Part shown: positions 1 through 8,362 of the stretch, one piece after another
Numbering within the stretch: the stretch's first letter is position 1
Layout: every line of letters starts with the position of its first letter
Source: Mucidula mucida
Taxonomy: Eukaryota; Basidiomycota; Agaricomycetes; Agaricales; Physalacriaceae
Assembly: GCA_015501055.1 (NCBI GenBank)
Contig: JADNYV010000941.1
Location: forward strand, 1-12,264
DNA: 12,264 nt
Reading direction: 5' to 3'
Translations under genes and position numbers: made by a program
Notes under the pieces: generated by a model
What the model saw: only the letters and a program-made list of their open reading frames with translations
Databases searched by the model: none
What the model was told of the DNA's origin: nothing

Positions 1-1
1 G

Positions 2-127
2 ACGGTGGTACCGAAGTTATGGTGTTTGTTTATAGTTTTGCTGTGGGTTGTTTCATTTCTGCTGCTCCGGCTCTGGATTGAATTGATCGTTATGACTAGG
101 TCGGAGGTGCTGGAGGACGAGTTGTGA
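2..127 (+). CDS. Possible 3' end of a gene entering from the left edge, with one membrane-like segment
   Basis: A frame stays open from the window edge for 41 codons to a TGA at 125-127. It encodes a strongly hydrophobic stretch of about 25 residues rich in L, V, W, F and I, followed by a short polar acidic tail ending SEVLEDEL. This would fit a single transmembrane helix near a C-terminus. I do not recognise the family. An open run of this length is expected by chance fairly often, and no splice sites or homology support it, so it may not be coding. If real, its body lies outside the window. Confidence 0.25.
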   Translation, partial: TVVPKLWCLFIVLLWVVSFLLLRLWIELIVMTRSEVLEDEL

Positions 128-422
128 ACATGCCCACTTGGGCACTCAATCCTACTGGGAATCCCGACTACTGTAAGAGATTGACGTGAGGCTTAGCGCT
201 CAAGACCGGTAGTTCTGTAGAATGTATAAGTATTGAAAACATAGGATTTTCTGGGGGTGAATACGATTCACCAAGCTGTATTACTGCATGTGCAAACTTT
301 GAGATGCTTGATTGATTACTGTTAACTTCGTGCCCAAAATGTATGACTGAGACGTCCTTCATGTACTCATCTCGTCGAGGTGATAAAAATCAGAAGGAGA
401 AAGGACTCTTCTGCCAAGAAAA
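128..422. other. Intergenic region, nothing recognised
   Basis: This stretch of about 295 bases lies between the possible gene tail at the left edge and the tRNA gene. A 64-codon minus-strand frame exists at 168-362, but it resembles no family I know and has no convincing splice or codon pattern. I see no tRNA, no repeat shared with the rest of the window and no obvious regulatory motif. Confidence 0.5.
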
Positions 423-529
423 GGGCTCAACCGGGAATTGAACCCGGGACCTCCTGCAAATGAATGCTTACTCGATTAAGCATTGGCTTAACACCCGAAG
501 CAGGAATCATGCTACTAGACCATTGAGCC
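423..529 (-). tRNA. tRNA-Pro (anticodon CGG) with a 35-base intron
   Basis: Read on the minus strand, this is a complete cloverleaf of 72 bases after removal of an intron. The acceptor pair is GGCTCAA (529-523) with TTGAGCC (430-424), followed by discriminator C at 423. The anticodon stem is CCTGC (504-500) with GCAGG (457-453), and the loop reads TTCGGG then T, which places anticodon CGG at 497-495. The T arm is CCGGG, loop TTCAATT, CCCGG (447-431). The intron occupies 493-459, directly after position 37, the canonical site for eukaryotic nuclear tRNA introns. It contains a perfect 8-bp hairpin (484-477 with 470-463, 6-base loop). The internal A and B box sequences are present, so RNA polymerase III should transcribe it. 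It decodes CCG proline codons. CCA is not encoded, as expected for eukaryotes. Confidence 0.95.
459..493 (-). other. tRNA intron with internal hairpin
   Basis: This 35-base intron lies between anticodon-loop positions 37 and 38 of the tRNA-Pro gene. AATGCTTA and TAAGCATT pair perfectly around a 6-base loop, an unusually strong stem for such a short intron. It would be removed by the tRNA splicing endonuclease rather than the spliceosome. Confidence 0.88.
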
Positions 530-837
530 GTGTTTGAGACACTTGTGGCGCAATCAATTCCCTGGCATCCACGGCCAAATGTGCATGCTGGCTATAGTTA
601 CTCTTGTTTCCATGGTCACCTCTTAGTACGAATCAGCGGCAGTCAGTAATCATTATCGAATAGCATGATGCATGATAGGAATCAGGTACATAAAATGGAG
701 TGTGCCAGGTGCCTATGTCAAAGCATTCGGCGCCGACCGAGGTTTTTTCGATATTGTACCCATCCTGTTGAATGCCGCAGGAAATTAAGCAGTCCCAAAA
801 GGCAGCCTTGTAAAGCACTGGAAAGTAGAATCGACCT
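530..837. other. Intergenic region, possibly a strongly decayed extension of the ISWI duplicate
   Basis: There is no intact gene here. From about 741 there are patchy similarities, in plus orientation, to the ISWI SLIDE-domain exon. Examples are a T-rich stretch near 741-750 that recalls the codons for PVFRFD, and an exact CCGCAGGA at 775-782 where ISWI encodes PQE. The spacing roughly fits but identity is low in between, so I treat this only as a tentative upstream continuation of the clearer duplicate that starts near 838. Two short open frames across the region look random. Confidence 0.35.
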
Positions 838-972
838 ACCCAGAGGGCAACAGTGTTATTCCTTGATCATCTTCTCTAAGCCGCGCTTCTGTGGCTTAGA
901 TTGAAGAGACCAAGACGGAGAAGGAAACTGTAAAAACCAAGGAACCCGCCAAGCGAAGGAAGACATCTCTTT
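838..972 (+). pseudogene. Decayed partial copy of the ISWI 3' end (last intron and last exon)
   Basis: This plus-strand stretch matches the end of the ISWI gene, which lies on the minus strand at 3986-4140. Preserved in order are an exon-like piece resembling the codons for PKGK (about 838-850), part of the last intron including TTGATCATCTTCT (863-875), and the last exon. From 901 the frame reads IEETKTEKETVK and ends PAKRRKT, against [15 protein letters not shown] ending PAKRRKT in the intact gene. Because intron sequence is retained, the copy arose as DNA and not through reverse transcription. It is broken in several ways: about 11 bases including the stop codon are missing after 964, the intron is shortened, frame-changing differences lie near 899, and a short internal segment is inverted (876-899). 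There is no start codon and no upstream ISWI coding sequence, so it cannot make a remodeller. Confidence 0.85.
876..899. other. Micro-inversion bounded by a perfect 7-base inverted repeat
   Basis: CTAAGCC at 876-882 and GGCTTAG at 893-899 are perfect reverse complements around a 10-base core GCGCTTCTGT. The reverse complement of the core, ACAGAAGCGC, is what the ISWI sense strand shows at this position, spanning the last splice acceptor (ACAG, then AAGCGC). The sequence on both sides still aligns to ISWI in the uninverted direction. The simplest reading is that this short segment flipped within the duplicate. Confidence 0.8.
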
Positions 973-1130
973 TTCAGTTTTGTACTGTGCTTTGTTTATT
1001 GATTCTAGTGAATGACCGGTAATCTCCACCTTTGATAGGCGGCTCCAGCCTCCAGATGTAGCAGACGATGGAGCAAGTTCGCGATCGACGTAACTTCAAC
1101 CATAATTTTCGCAAGTAGCGCGCGGTCGAC

Positions 1131-1221
1131 AGGACTAGTGCCAAACGTCGACTCGATCCAAGATTTTCATTAATCCAAGTGTGTAGTATGGATCAATAAA
1201 CGCAGCAGCCCAATGCCCAAC
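1131..1221. other. Short spacer between the repeat arm and the CLPTM1 stop codon
   Basis: These 91 bases probably include the CLPTM1 3' untranslated region on the minus strand. I see no clear polyadenylation signal. Similarity to the ISWI downstream flank fades out here. Confidence 0.4.
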
Positions 1222-3597
1222 TCATCTCTTCTTCTTGGACTCGGTCTCTCCTGCCTTATCCGCATCCTGCGCCATAACCTGACCGTACTCATTAACCCGT
1301 TTGGGGTCAATTCTATATATCCAGCGCTGAAGATCGAAATATTGAGGATCAAACAAGAGCAAGGGAATAGGAACCCACCTGGTACAGGAAAATGACAAAC
1401 ACCACGTCATCACGGAAACATGCTAGCCTATGGAGAAACGGCATTTTGATGCAGAACGCAAACAAGTCATCCACGACCGTCGACAGCGACTTGTATATCA
1501 TGGCCTTCATCGGCATATGCGCTACGCTCTAAGCAGACTGCATCAGCATTGCTCCAGAAAAACGGGGCAAAAAATCCCACCTTGAGCTTGTAGTTGATGA
1601 TAAGCTGTGGTACCAGTTGCGCCTAAAACCTATCAGTTGACCGGAACAAGTAGACGACGGAGACGCTCACGAATCCGAACATGTACACGAACGACGTTAA
1701 CGTCGAGATGATAAAGCTGTACCACCCGCGATGGCTCTCGTACACCAGCGAGTACACAGTATATCCAGCGAGCAATGGGATCGCCGCGTACGACACGTAC
1801 CGGAAGGCAAGCTTGTCGTACTCTTGTGTTTTCTTTTCGTCCTCGCTGAGCACATGTTTGTCTTTAATGTCTATCTTGTATGGAAGCAGCGTTCCAGTGG
1901 AGGGTACGATGGATATGTCGACGGCTTTTGTAATCTATCAAACATGATTCAATTCTTGCGCGGTGAAGGTGTTTATAAAACGTACTTTCCACGCCTCGAT
2001 GAGTACACCCATTCCCGACCCGAAAAGGATCATCCAACTCGTGTTATCGTTGTTGTCAATGAGGTAAAGAAGCACCACAATCTGAACAAACACGTTCGTC
2101 ACGATCGTGCGTACTGACACGCCAACCATCTCCTTCTTCTCTCGCCAGTGGGACACGTCGCTCTTGAAGGCGAGCATCTCAAAGCTGAGAGGCGATCAGC
2201 ACACGGATTACGAATAAAAGAGGGCTTACACAACATGCAACATGCTAACCAGACCTGTGAGGCCCAAGAACCACGGATTCGTCTCCAAAAGCATGCGTTT
2301 GATTTCGTCCATTTCTGCAACACCTGCGCCACCCTGCTGTTTCGCGGCCTCCTTGAACCCATGGGTCATGGAGGCAAATAGCTGGAACTTCATGTACGAC
2401 ATGGGCTGGAAAGTGAACGTCACAGGAAGGACGGTCGTGGACGTGTTGACCTCGACATAATGAGAGCGCAAGTGCCAGAACTCGTTTGGAAAGAGAATGG
2501 GCTTGTAAGAGCCGATAGTGCCTGTGGCGTCGCGCACACCATTGATGAGGTGAACATCTATAACGAATTAGTATGGAAAAGAAAAGGAACAGATAGCTAC
2601 TTACGTTCGAGGATGGGCGGTGGTAGCGAGGCGTACGGAACAGGACTTGCGTCGGAGACAAGAGCAAGGGTGATGTTCTACATGGATGGTGAGGTACAGC
2701 TTGGATCGTAACGCGTAAGTACGCACACTGTGCCAGTGAGGCATGAGAACGTCGGCCTCCTCCTCTTCTTCTTCGTCTCCGATGCTAGCGCCTTGGGACA
2801 GAAGATTCTTTGCCTTGCGTACCTTTTCACGTGGCAGGTAAGGCGTGAGCACTGCACATATCGCGTCAGTCAGAGGCCGAACTTTCAGTGCAACACGTAC
2901 GTTTGCGGATGAAGTGTATATCGTCTGGCTTGAAGGATGGGCTGCTACGATCGAGCGACGCTCCGTTCCGGAGAAGGAATATATCAGCGTATAATGATCC
3001 GTTGTGTTTGACGCTCTGTAGGCCTTTCAGTAAGCATCCATCTAGCATACCAGATAGCATACCTCTGGAAAGTCGACGTTGTATTCAACACTCCGCGTGT
3101 CTTTGTAGTCTCCATATGTCAAGCCGTCCCAAACGAAGTGCGGGAGGCCGCCTTCTTTGAGGTTGGCGAGGTCCGGACGCGGGGAGGTAGTGAGATAGAC
3201 ATGCATCGACAAGGCGTCACCCAGCGGCCATGCTGAAGTAGCTTGTTTCGGCGGCAGCGACCATGGGTCAATGGTCTCTGTGTTTGTCGTTCCCGGAGGT
3301 TGCGTGGACATCGTAGTGGCATCTGGTGTCACCGCGGCTTTAGGCGCGAAAAATCTGGTGGCTGCACAATACAATGAGTGATGTGAGAGACCAACATTTC
3401 GAGTCTCGACGTACCCAGTTGAGAGATGGCCCAGAACATGAATATTTGCTGCGTCGGTGTCAACGTTGAGTATCATAATGGATGCATATACATACCTGAG
3501 CAATCCCCATGAACCGACGCACGCCACCTTGTTCCTCAGCTTCGGGACCCGGTGCATTTCCGCCTGGAGCAGGCGCGGAAGCGACGGGTGTAGACAT
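1222..3597 (-). CDS. CLPTM1: CLPTM1-family multi-pass ER membrane protein
   Basis: Twelve exons splice into 611 codons in one frame: 3597-3496, 3448-3415, 3361-3063, 3015-2901, 2851-2727, 2677-2605, 2557-2230, 2184-1986, 1934-1671, 1622-1581, 1528-1379 and 1326-1222. All introns are GT-AG and 45-53 bases long. Family hallmarks are present in order: an N-terminal membrane anchor (about residues 29-46), a large lumenal domain (GDALSMHVYLT; SVKHNGSLYADIF; HWHSNITLALVSD), then a membrane region with LLETNPWFLGLTG, FEMLAFKSDV, AFRYVSYAAIPLLAGYTVYSL, PQLIINYKLKSVAHMP, ACFRDDVVF and LYQRWIYRIDPKRVNEYG. Length and order match human CLPTM1. Animal members retain receptors in the ER, and the paralogue CLPTM1L is a lipid scramblase in GPI-anchor synthesis. 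The fungal role is inferred only. The tail ends KKKR, compatible with a KKXX ER-retrieval signal. The start is the only ATG after an in-frame upstream stop. Basis: family recognition plus a complete splice model. Confidence 0.95.
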
Positions 3598-3814
3598 TGT
3601 CGTTCCAACAAGTCTAAGGAAGAAAGCACATCAATCGTTTTCGTCATCATCAAAGTTCCCGATCACTGCCTGACTTGGATTGTTACTTTCTTATCAGACG
3701 CATGCTGGACGCATGGACGCCTAGCGTAATAGTAGCGCGTCCGTCTGCTAAACTTAATGTGCCTTTTTGGAATGTCGTAGGGTCTCAAATCAATCTAGCA
3801 TACCCTCTAATAAT
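3598..3814. promoter_or_regulatory. CLPTM1 upstream region (promoter and 5' leader)
   Basis: This gap lies between the CLPTM1 start codon and the right repeat arm. Being upstream of the minus-strand start, it should contain the CLPTM1 promoter and leader. I do not see a convincing TATA box or a known fungal factor site. A perfect direct or inverted repeat is absent apart from short reiterations of CGCATG and GGACGC around 3699-3720. Confidence 0.4.
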
Positions 3815-3876
3815 GTCGACCACGCGCAGTTGATGTTGTCGAAGTTGAGTCTATCGATCTCGAGTGCACGCCCCAT
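3790..3876 (-). other. Short frame of 28 codons in the ISWI downstream flank; possible gene remnant or upstream ORF
   Basis: From ATG at 3876 the minus strand encodes 28 residues (beginning MGRALEIDRLNFDNINCAWS) to a TGA at 3790-3792. The frame is open further upstream, back to about 3950, reading EEAASVELDQT before the Met. Its composition looks coding-like and GAG followed by GTATGC at 3805-3800 could be a splice donor. The homologous stretch in the left repeat arm (about 1031-1130) aligns at DNA level but carries stops and indels, so it is not kept there. It could be a remnant exon of a gene once downstream of ISWI, an upstream frame in the CLPTM1 leader, or chance. I recognise no family. 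Confidence 0.3.
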
Positions 3877-4140
3877 GGTCTGATCAAGCTCTACTGAAGC
3901 CGCCTCTTCAAAAATGGAAATTACGGGCTCATTTCCCCAAAATAACAACAAAATACACTACAAAATGGACAAAAAGATGGACAAACTACGTCTTCCTTCT
4001 CTTAGCGGGTTTCTTGGGTTTTACATTTACAGTCTCCTTCTTCTCCGACTTTGTCTCCTCTATACCGCGCTTCTGTGGCCTGATTGAGAAGATGATCAAA
4101 GTAGAACAGAAAGTACCCATACCTTGCCCTTGGGCGCCGT
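3815..4140 (-). repeat. Right arm of the inverted repeat: intact ISWI 3' end plus its downstream flank
   Basis: Read on the minus strand from 4140 to 3815, this contains the ISWI codons for APKGK, the last intron (4122-4073), the last exon and about 170 bases of downstream flank. The same order of blocks appears on the plus strand at 838-1130. The two arms point towards each other and enclose CLPTM1 in about 2.7 kb. This arm overlaps the functional ISWI terminus, so it is likely the source and the left arm the derived copy. Confidence 0.82.
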
Positions 4141-7100
4141 TAGCGCCTCCTGCTCCGCCGCCTCCTTCTCAAGCATGCCCAAGAGAGTATGACATCGCCG
4201 CTGCAACTCCTGCGGTGACCGACTCTTCAAGAACCAATCGAATCGGAAAACAGGAAACTCGGAAACATCTCTCTTGATCTTCTCGTACACTTCCTCCGTG
4301 CGCATCCCGTAGTGATTCAATCGGCAGAGCAAATACCTATCCTCCTCTTCACTGAAGACTTTGGTCTTCGTCGGGGGATAGCTCAACTCAAGCTCCTGCA
4401 TTGGATAGCGAACAGATTTGATCTTGGCCTCGAGGAGATTCTCAAGAGACTCCAGTTTGTCGCGCTTAGCCTCGCCTTCAGCAATTCTCGCCTCGATTCT
4501 TGAGTGGTCTAGGAAGTGTTCGGTAAGCAAATACTTTCAGCCTCGCGCTCTTAAGACTTGCCGGAGAGTGTCTTCCATTTCTTCTCAAACACCTTGTAGT
4601 ACTTGGCGACTTCCTCCGGAGTTTTATCCTGAACGTCAAGGGCGTATACTGCAGGATCCTGCCCCCTACATAGAGTTAGTATGAGTTACCACAAAGCCAA
4701 ACAGAAGACTTACCATCCATAGTTCTCCAATGCCTTGATAAACTGCTGGTATTCTCGTCGTCCCCAGTCCGGGAATCCTTGCGATATGTACACTTCCTTT
4801 TGTGCGAGTTCTTCTTCGGTGAGCGGCTCAGCTAACATATTGATAAGTGAAAATGTTCAGCTTCGCATAAAAGAAGTGTACCTGTGTCAATGAAGTTCTG
4901 GGCCTCTAATCGCTCCTCTTCAAGCTTTTCTGGAGTATCATCATCCCCTGCTGCTTCCCGCACTGTAGCAGTGATACTGTTGAGGCGCTGCGAATATCTG
5001 TCTCAGGAGCTGACATAAGCTATGGACCGCTAACATACTTTGTGCACCGCAAGCTCGCGCTCTTGTAACGCTGCCAACTGAGGAGGATAAAACTGGAAAT
5101 CTTGACTGAAAGCTCAATTAGTTTCGTAGGTTACTCAGAAGATCGAGTAACTTGCATAACGGTCTGTTTCGGGGCGCGCGGCAACTTGGGTCCCTTGTCA
5201 GGCTTCGGAGGGCCACCGCGAAGTGTATCCTTGAAGTAGCCGTTGACGTTATAGTTGGTCTTGCGTTCGCGTTTTGAGAGTGAATTTAGTAGGCTCAAGC
5301 CTAACGTTTGACGTTGCTGACGACGCAATCAGGCAAAAGGCGGGGCAAAAGAAGGTGCACTCACACCATTCCGGAAGTCTTCTCCCTCCCATTGTTGAAC
5401 AGATGCTTCAGATTTGAAGTTACTCAGATCCTCCAGATTGAGCGTCTCGTATTTGCTATTCAGCTCCATCGTGCGTTCCTCGCCGCGTTGAATGATCTCG
5501 TCGATATCATCGTTGAAAAGAGTTCTATAAACACAGTTGAAACAAAAAGGTATAAGCAACGATGTTTGTGCACCCACGCGTCGTCCGCTGAAGCGTTGAT
5601 GATCTTGTCGGCACCATGAGTGATCATTTCAAGGAGTTCATCCTTGTTGGCCGCTGACCGTTGTTCAGTATCTGATGCTCTAGATCCCAGAAACACTGAC
5701 CTTTCGACTGTTGTGTACGACCTTGCTGGATAACGAGCTGATCAAGGCGCAGTTTCTGTGCTGCACGCTCTAGCATACGCTCCTCCACGCTACCTTCGGT
5801 TATAAACCGGAAGACGTAGACTTGCTTAGTCTGTCCTATTCGATGAGCTCGATCCATGGCCTGCAAATCTGCCTGAGGATTCCTACGGAACCGCATCATG
5901 TACGTTCAATCAGAGACTGCAGAATCAAACGAACCAGTCACTGTCATATAAGACGACGATGTCGGCAGATGTCAAGTTGATTCCCAACCCGCCAGCACGC
6001 GTAGTGAGTAAGAATATGAACTTCTCGCTCCCGGGCTTATTGTACTCGTCAATGGCATTCACGCGATCCTCGTGTGCTGTATTTCCGTCGATGCGACAAT
6101 ATTCTAGGGGAAAGCTTAGAGGGAGGAAACCGGGCTCAAGTTTGAATGCGTACCGTACTCGCGGAAGTGACAGTAATCTTCTAGAATGTCGAGTACGCGG
6201 CTCATTTGGCTAAATATGAGGACTCGCGATCCCTTGGCCTTCATGGACTTGAGAAGCTTATCCAAAATGATCATCTTTCCGGCATTTTCAACGAGATGCT
6301 CGTCTGTTGTATACGGAGGCCCAGGTTCCTGAAGAGATGATCAGAATGAGGACCGTACGAGGTGGTTGAAACTTACGGCCCCGTCGAACAGATAAGGATG
6401 ACACGTCACTTTGCGAAGCTGCAGTGGAGGTCAACACAAACGTTCCTATGAAGGAGCAAGAACCTCAGACCTGCATAACCATGTTCATCAGTCTAGTCTT
6501 TCCTTCCTTCTTGCCCGTTAGGCCTAGAGAAACAGTTATGCACAATGCAGACTCAGAGTAGCGCTCATCATACCATTGACGGCATCAATATCTTTCTCCA
6601 AGACGGATCTATACCACTTGCGTTGCATGTCCGTGAGTCCGACGTATATATTGATCTCCTTCTCTGTGAGGAGTAAGACGCGACAATTCTTGGACTATGT
6701 GTACGCTTACTGGGTAGTAAATTCTTTTCGACGTCGGCCTTGACTCGACGTAAGAGGAAGGGCCGTAGGATCTTGTGAAGAGCCTCGACAACCTTTTTGC
6801 TCTTCTCTTCCTCCTCCTCAGAGCTATCTGCGTCCTTGTGAAGAAAGCTATCGAGATCACCATACTCAACAAAGATTTCCGGACAGATGAAGTTCAAAAG
6901 AGCGAAAAGTTCCTTGAGATTGTTTTGCAAGGGTGTCCCGGTAATGAGGAGTCGACCGCGGGAAATGAAAGAGCGAACAATCTGAGAGAGGATGGAGTCA
7001 ACATTCTTGATCCTGTGAGCCTCGTCGATGACGATATATTCAAAGGAAAACTTCTTGAGCGCGGATTTCTCGATGAGGCATATTTCGTAGGACGTGATGC

Positions 7101-8362
7101 AAACTTCGAAATCCTGCGGCATCAGCTTATTGGCGATGATCTCGGCACGTTCATCCTTGGTACCAGTTAAAACGACGGCATTGACATCGGGTGTCCATTT
7201 CTCGAACTCGCGCTGCCAGTTTTGTAGTGTTGATTTAGGAACAACGACGAGGTGAGGTCCAGTGATGTTACGATGATGCTTCAAATAGGACAGAAAAGAT
7301 ATTGTTTGCAGAGTTTTGCCCAGGCCCTATAACGTCGGTGAGCATCATCAGACCCGGGAATATAACACGGACCATCTCATCAGCTAGAATGCCATTCAAA
7401 CCATTATGATGCAAAGAAACCATCCAATTCAGTCCCTGTAACTGATATGCACGCATGAGTCCGTTTATAACTGAAGTTGTTTCAATGAATCAATGGTTCG
7501 AGCGGGTAAGAGACACCCACAAGCAGGGGATTCTTCGAACACAAATGGCTGATCGTTGCCCTCATCAGCTGCTTCTCCGTCCTTTAGTAACTCCTCGTCT
7601 TCTTCCTTCTCGGACCTGCGATGCCGAGTGTTATTGTCCTCGCTGCAGACGCGTGCTTTAGTTAGGCTGCCACATCGAAGAACAACTGGGGACGAACGAA
7701 GCTTTCTTGCGGCCACGTCCTTTAGGTTTTGGCTGAGCGTCCAACATGGCGGCATATTCTGGATCTCGGGCTTTCTAGTGATCGTCCAGGCCAAGTACAC
7801 GATGGTAGCGAAGACTCTCACTCACCCTGATGTCAACGAAGTGTTTGAAAAGTTCAGTTTGCCCTAGTAGATAAGAATATCGCTTGACAGCGTCGGATAA
7901 CTAAGGTGGAGATTAAGCGTGGCGCGTCGCATGCAATTGACAATACGCACCTTTGCTTTGTCCATCTCCTGGCGCTGCGCGTGTAATTTGCCCTCATTTT
8001 CCTTCTTCTTCTGTTTCTTGTCCTTCTTAACGTTAACGTTGACTTGTGAAGGCTCTGGTTGCTTGAGCCACAAAGATGAGCTGTATTGCTGGAAGGATTG
8101 ATAGATGGACCAACGTTTTCGTCTTCTGACTCGTTTCCTTCATAATCATCGTCCGCAACGTCATCCATAGATTCGCTAGGCTGTTTGAAAGTAGGTGGAG
8201 ATGTTTGTCGCATCGAGTTCGGAGTTCTTACCTGACGCGATATGACATTGCTGGGTACAACGTCGCTGAGGACGTCGTCCTCCATGTTAACGTCCTTAGG
8301 TCCTTCCTAGAGTACAATGAGAGCCGTTACGAATATCTTTGGTTGAAATTACGCACGCTCAT
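3986..8362 (-). CDS. ISWI: ISWI-family nucleosome-remodelling ATPase
   Basis: About 24 exons give about 1074 codons: 8362-8357, 8306-8232, 8180-8131, 8080-7951, 7900-7826, 7774-7698, 7642-7521, 7470-7373, 7326-6711, 6663-6574, 6523-6471, 6418-6377, 6328-6154, 6103-5935, 5882-5701, 5653-5578, 5524-5365, 5316-5156, 5105-5039, 4987-4882, 4831-4714, 4665-4562, 4508-4123 and 4072-3986. It slides and spaces nucleosomes in the nucleus using ATP. Visible, in approximate residues: AutoN-like [14 protein letters not shown] (144-157), Walker A DEMGLGKT (K215), DEAH (312-315), [17 protein letters not shown], arginine-finger motif DRAHRIGQ (603-610), SANT (about 862-915), SLIDE (about 950-1030) and a basic tail PAKRRKT. 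Two introns use GC donors (4561-4509 and 5155-5106). The intron near 8130-8060 is uncertain, and translation may instead start at ATG 8285. Length is normal for the family. Confidence 0.96.
4509..4561 (-). other. GC-AG intron of ISWI (donor GCAAGT), between SANT and SLIDE
   Basis: The upstream exon reads KKWKTLS and would hit a TAA (4550-4552) three codons later if unspliced. No GT donor gives a frame that preserves the expected length. Using GCAAGT at 4561-4556 and the acceptor CCTAG at 4513-4509 removes 53 bases. The result is [20 protein letters not shown], which has the same spacing as the usual fungal form KTLAEYPRI followed by ARI.EGEAKR. GCAAGT is the classical donor of GC-AG introns. 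Confidence 0.88.
5106..5155 (-). other. Second GC-AG intron of ISWI (donor GCAAGT), before the HAND region
   Basis: The only GT donor nearby (GTTACT at 5151) is in phase 0 and leaves the wrong frame. With GCAAGT at 5155-5150 and acceptor TTTCAG at 5111-5106, a 50-base intron in phase 2 joins to give [20 protein letters not shown]. This matches the strongly conserved ISWI stretch PKQ..IQDFQF.P..L. The donor hexamer is identical to that of the other GC-AG intron of this gene. Confidence 0.9.

Larger units (their letters stand above)
838..1130 (+). repeat. Left arm of a diverged inverted repeat flanking CLPTM1
   Basis: This arm contains the ISWI 3'-end pseudogene and continues into sequence matching the region downstream of the intact ISWI stop codon. 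Recognisable shared blocks include ATCT plus a T-run (964-974), TTTTGTA.TGTG.TTTG (978-994), GTAAT.TCCA..TTTGA.AGG (1019-1039), GGCGGCT.CAG (1038-1048), GATCGA (1084-1089) and GGTCGAC (1124-1130). By eye, conserved blocks are roughly 75-85% identical, with weaker linkers and small indels. The arm reads towards CLPTM1, and its partner at 3815-4140 reads towards CLPTM1 from the other side. Confidence 0.82.

Noticed and set aside
168..362. 64-codon minus-strand frame in the left intergenic region
   Set aside because: No recognisable domain, no splice support and no similarity elsewhere in the window. A frame of this length is expected by chance.
881..899. Shared peptide PRFCGL in plus-strand frames near 890 and 4070, suggesting a small repeated gene
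   Set aside because: It is a by-product of the ISWI duplication plus the micro-inversion. At 4070 it is antisense to the ISWI splice acceptor, so it is not a protein motif.
3946..3985. Short reiteration of AAAATGGAC and AAGATGGAC as a functional tandem repeat
   Set aside because: Only two imperfect units, low complexity, in a 3' untranslated region. Nothing more can be supported.
4550..4560. Premature stop in ISWI just after the SANT domain
   Set aside because: A GC-AG intron removes it and restores the conserved spacing, so no mutation is needed.
5281..5316. Apparent frameshift in ISWI before KRERK (a frame reading VRLEPTK)
   Set aside because: Splicing GGT to CAACGT (5365/5316) gives [15 protein letters not shown], which is the usual fungal form. 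The other frame is a shadow.
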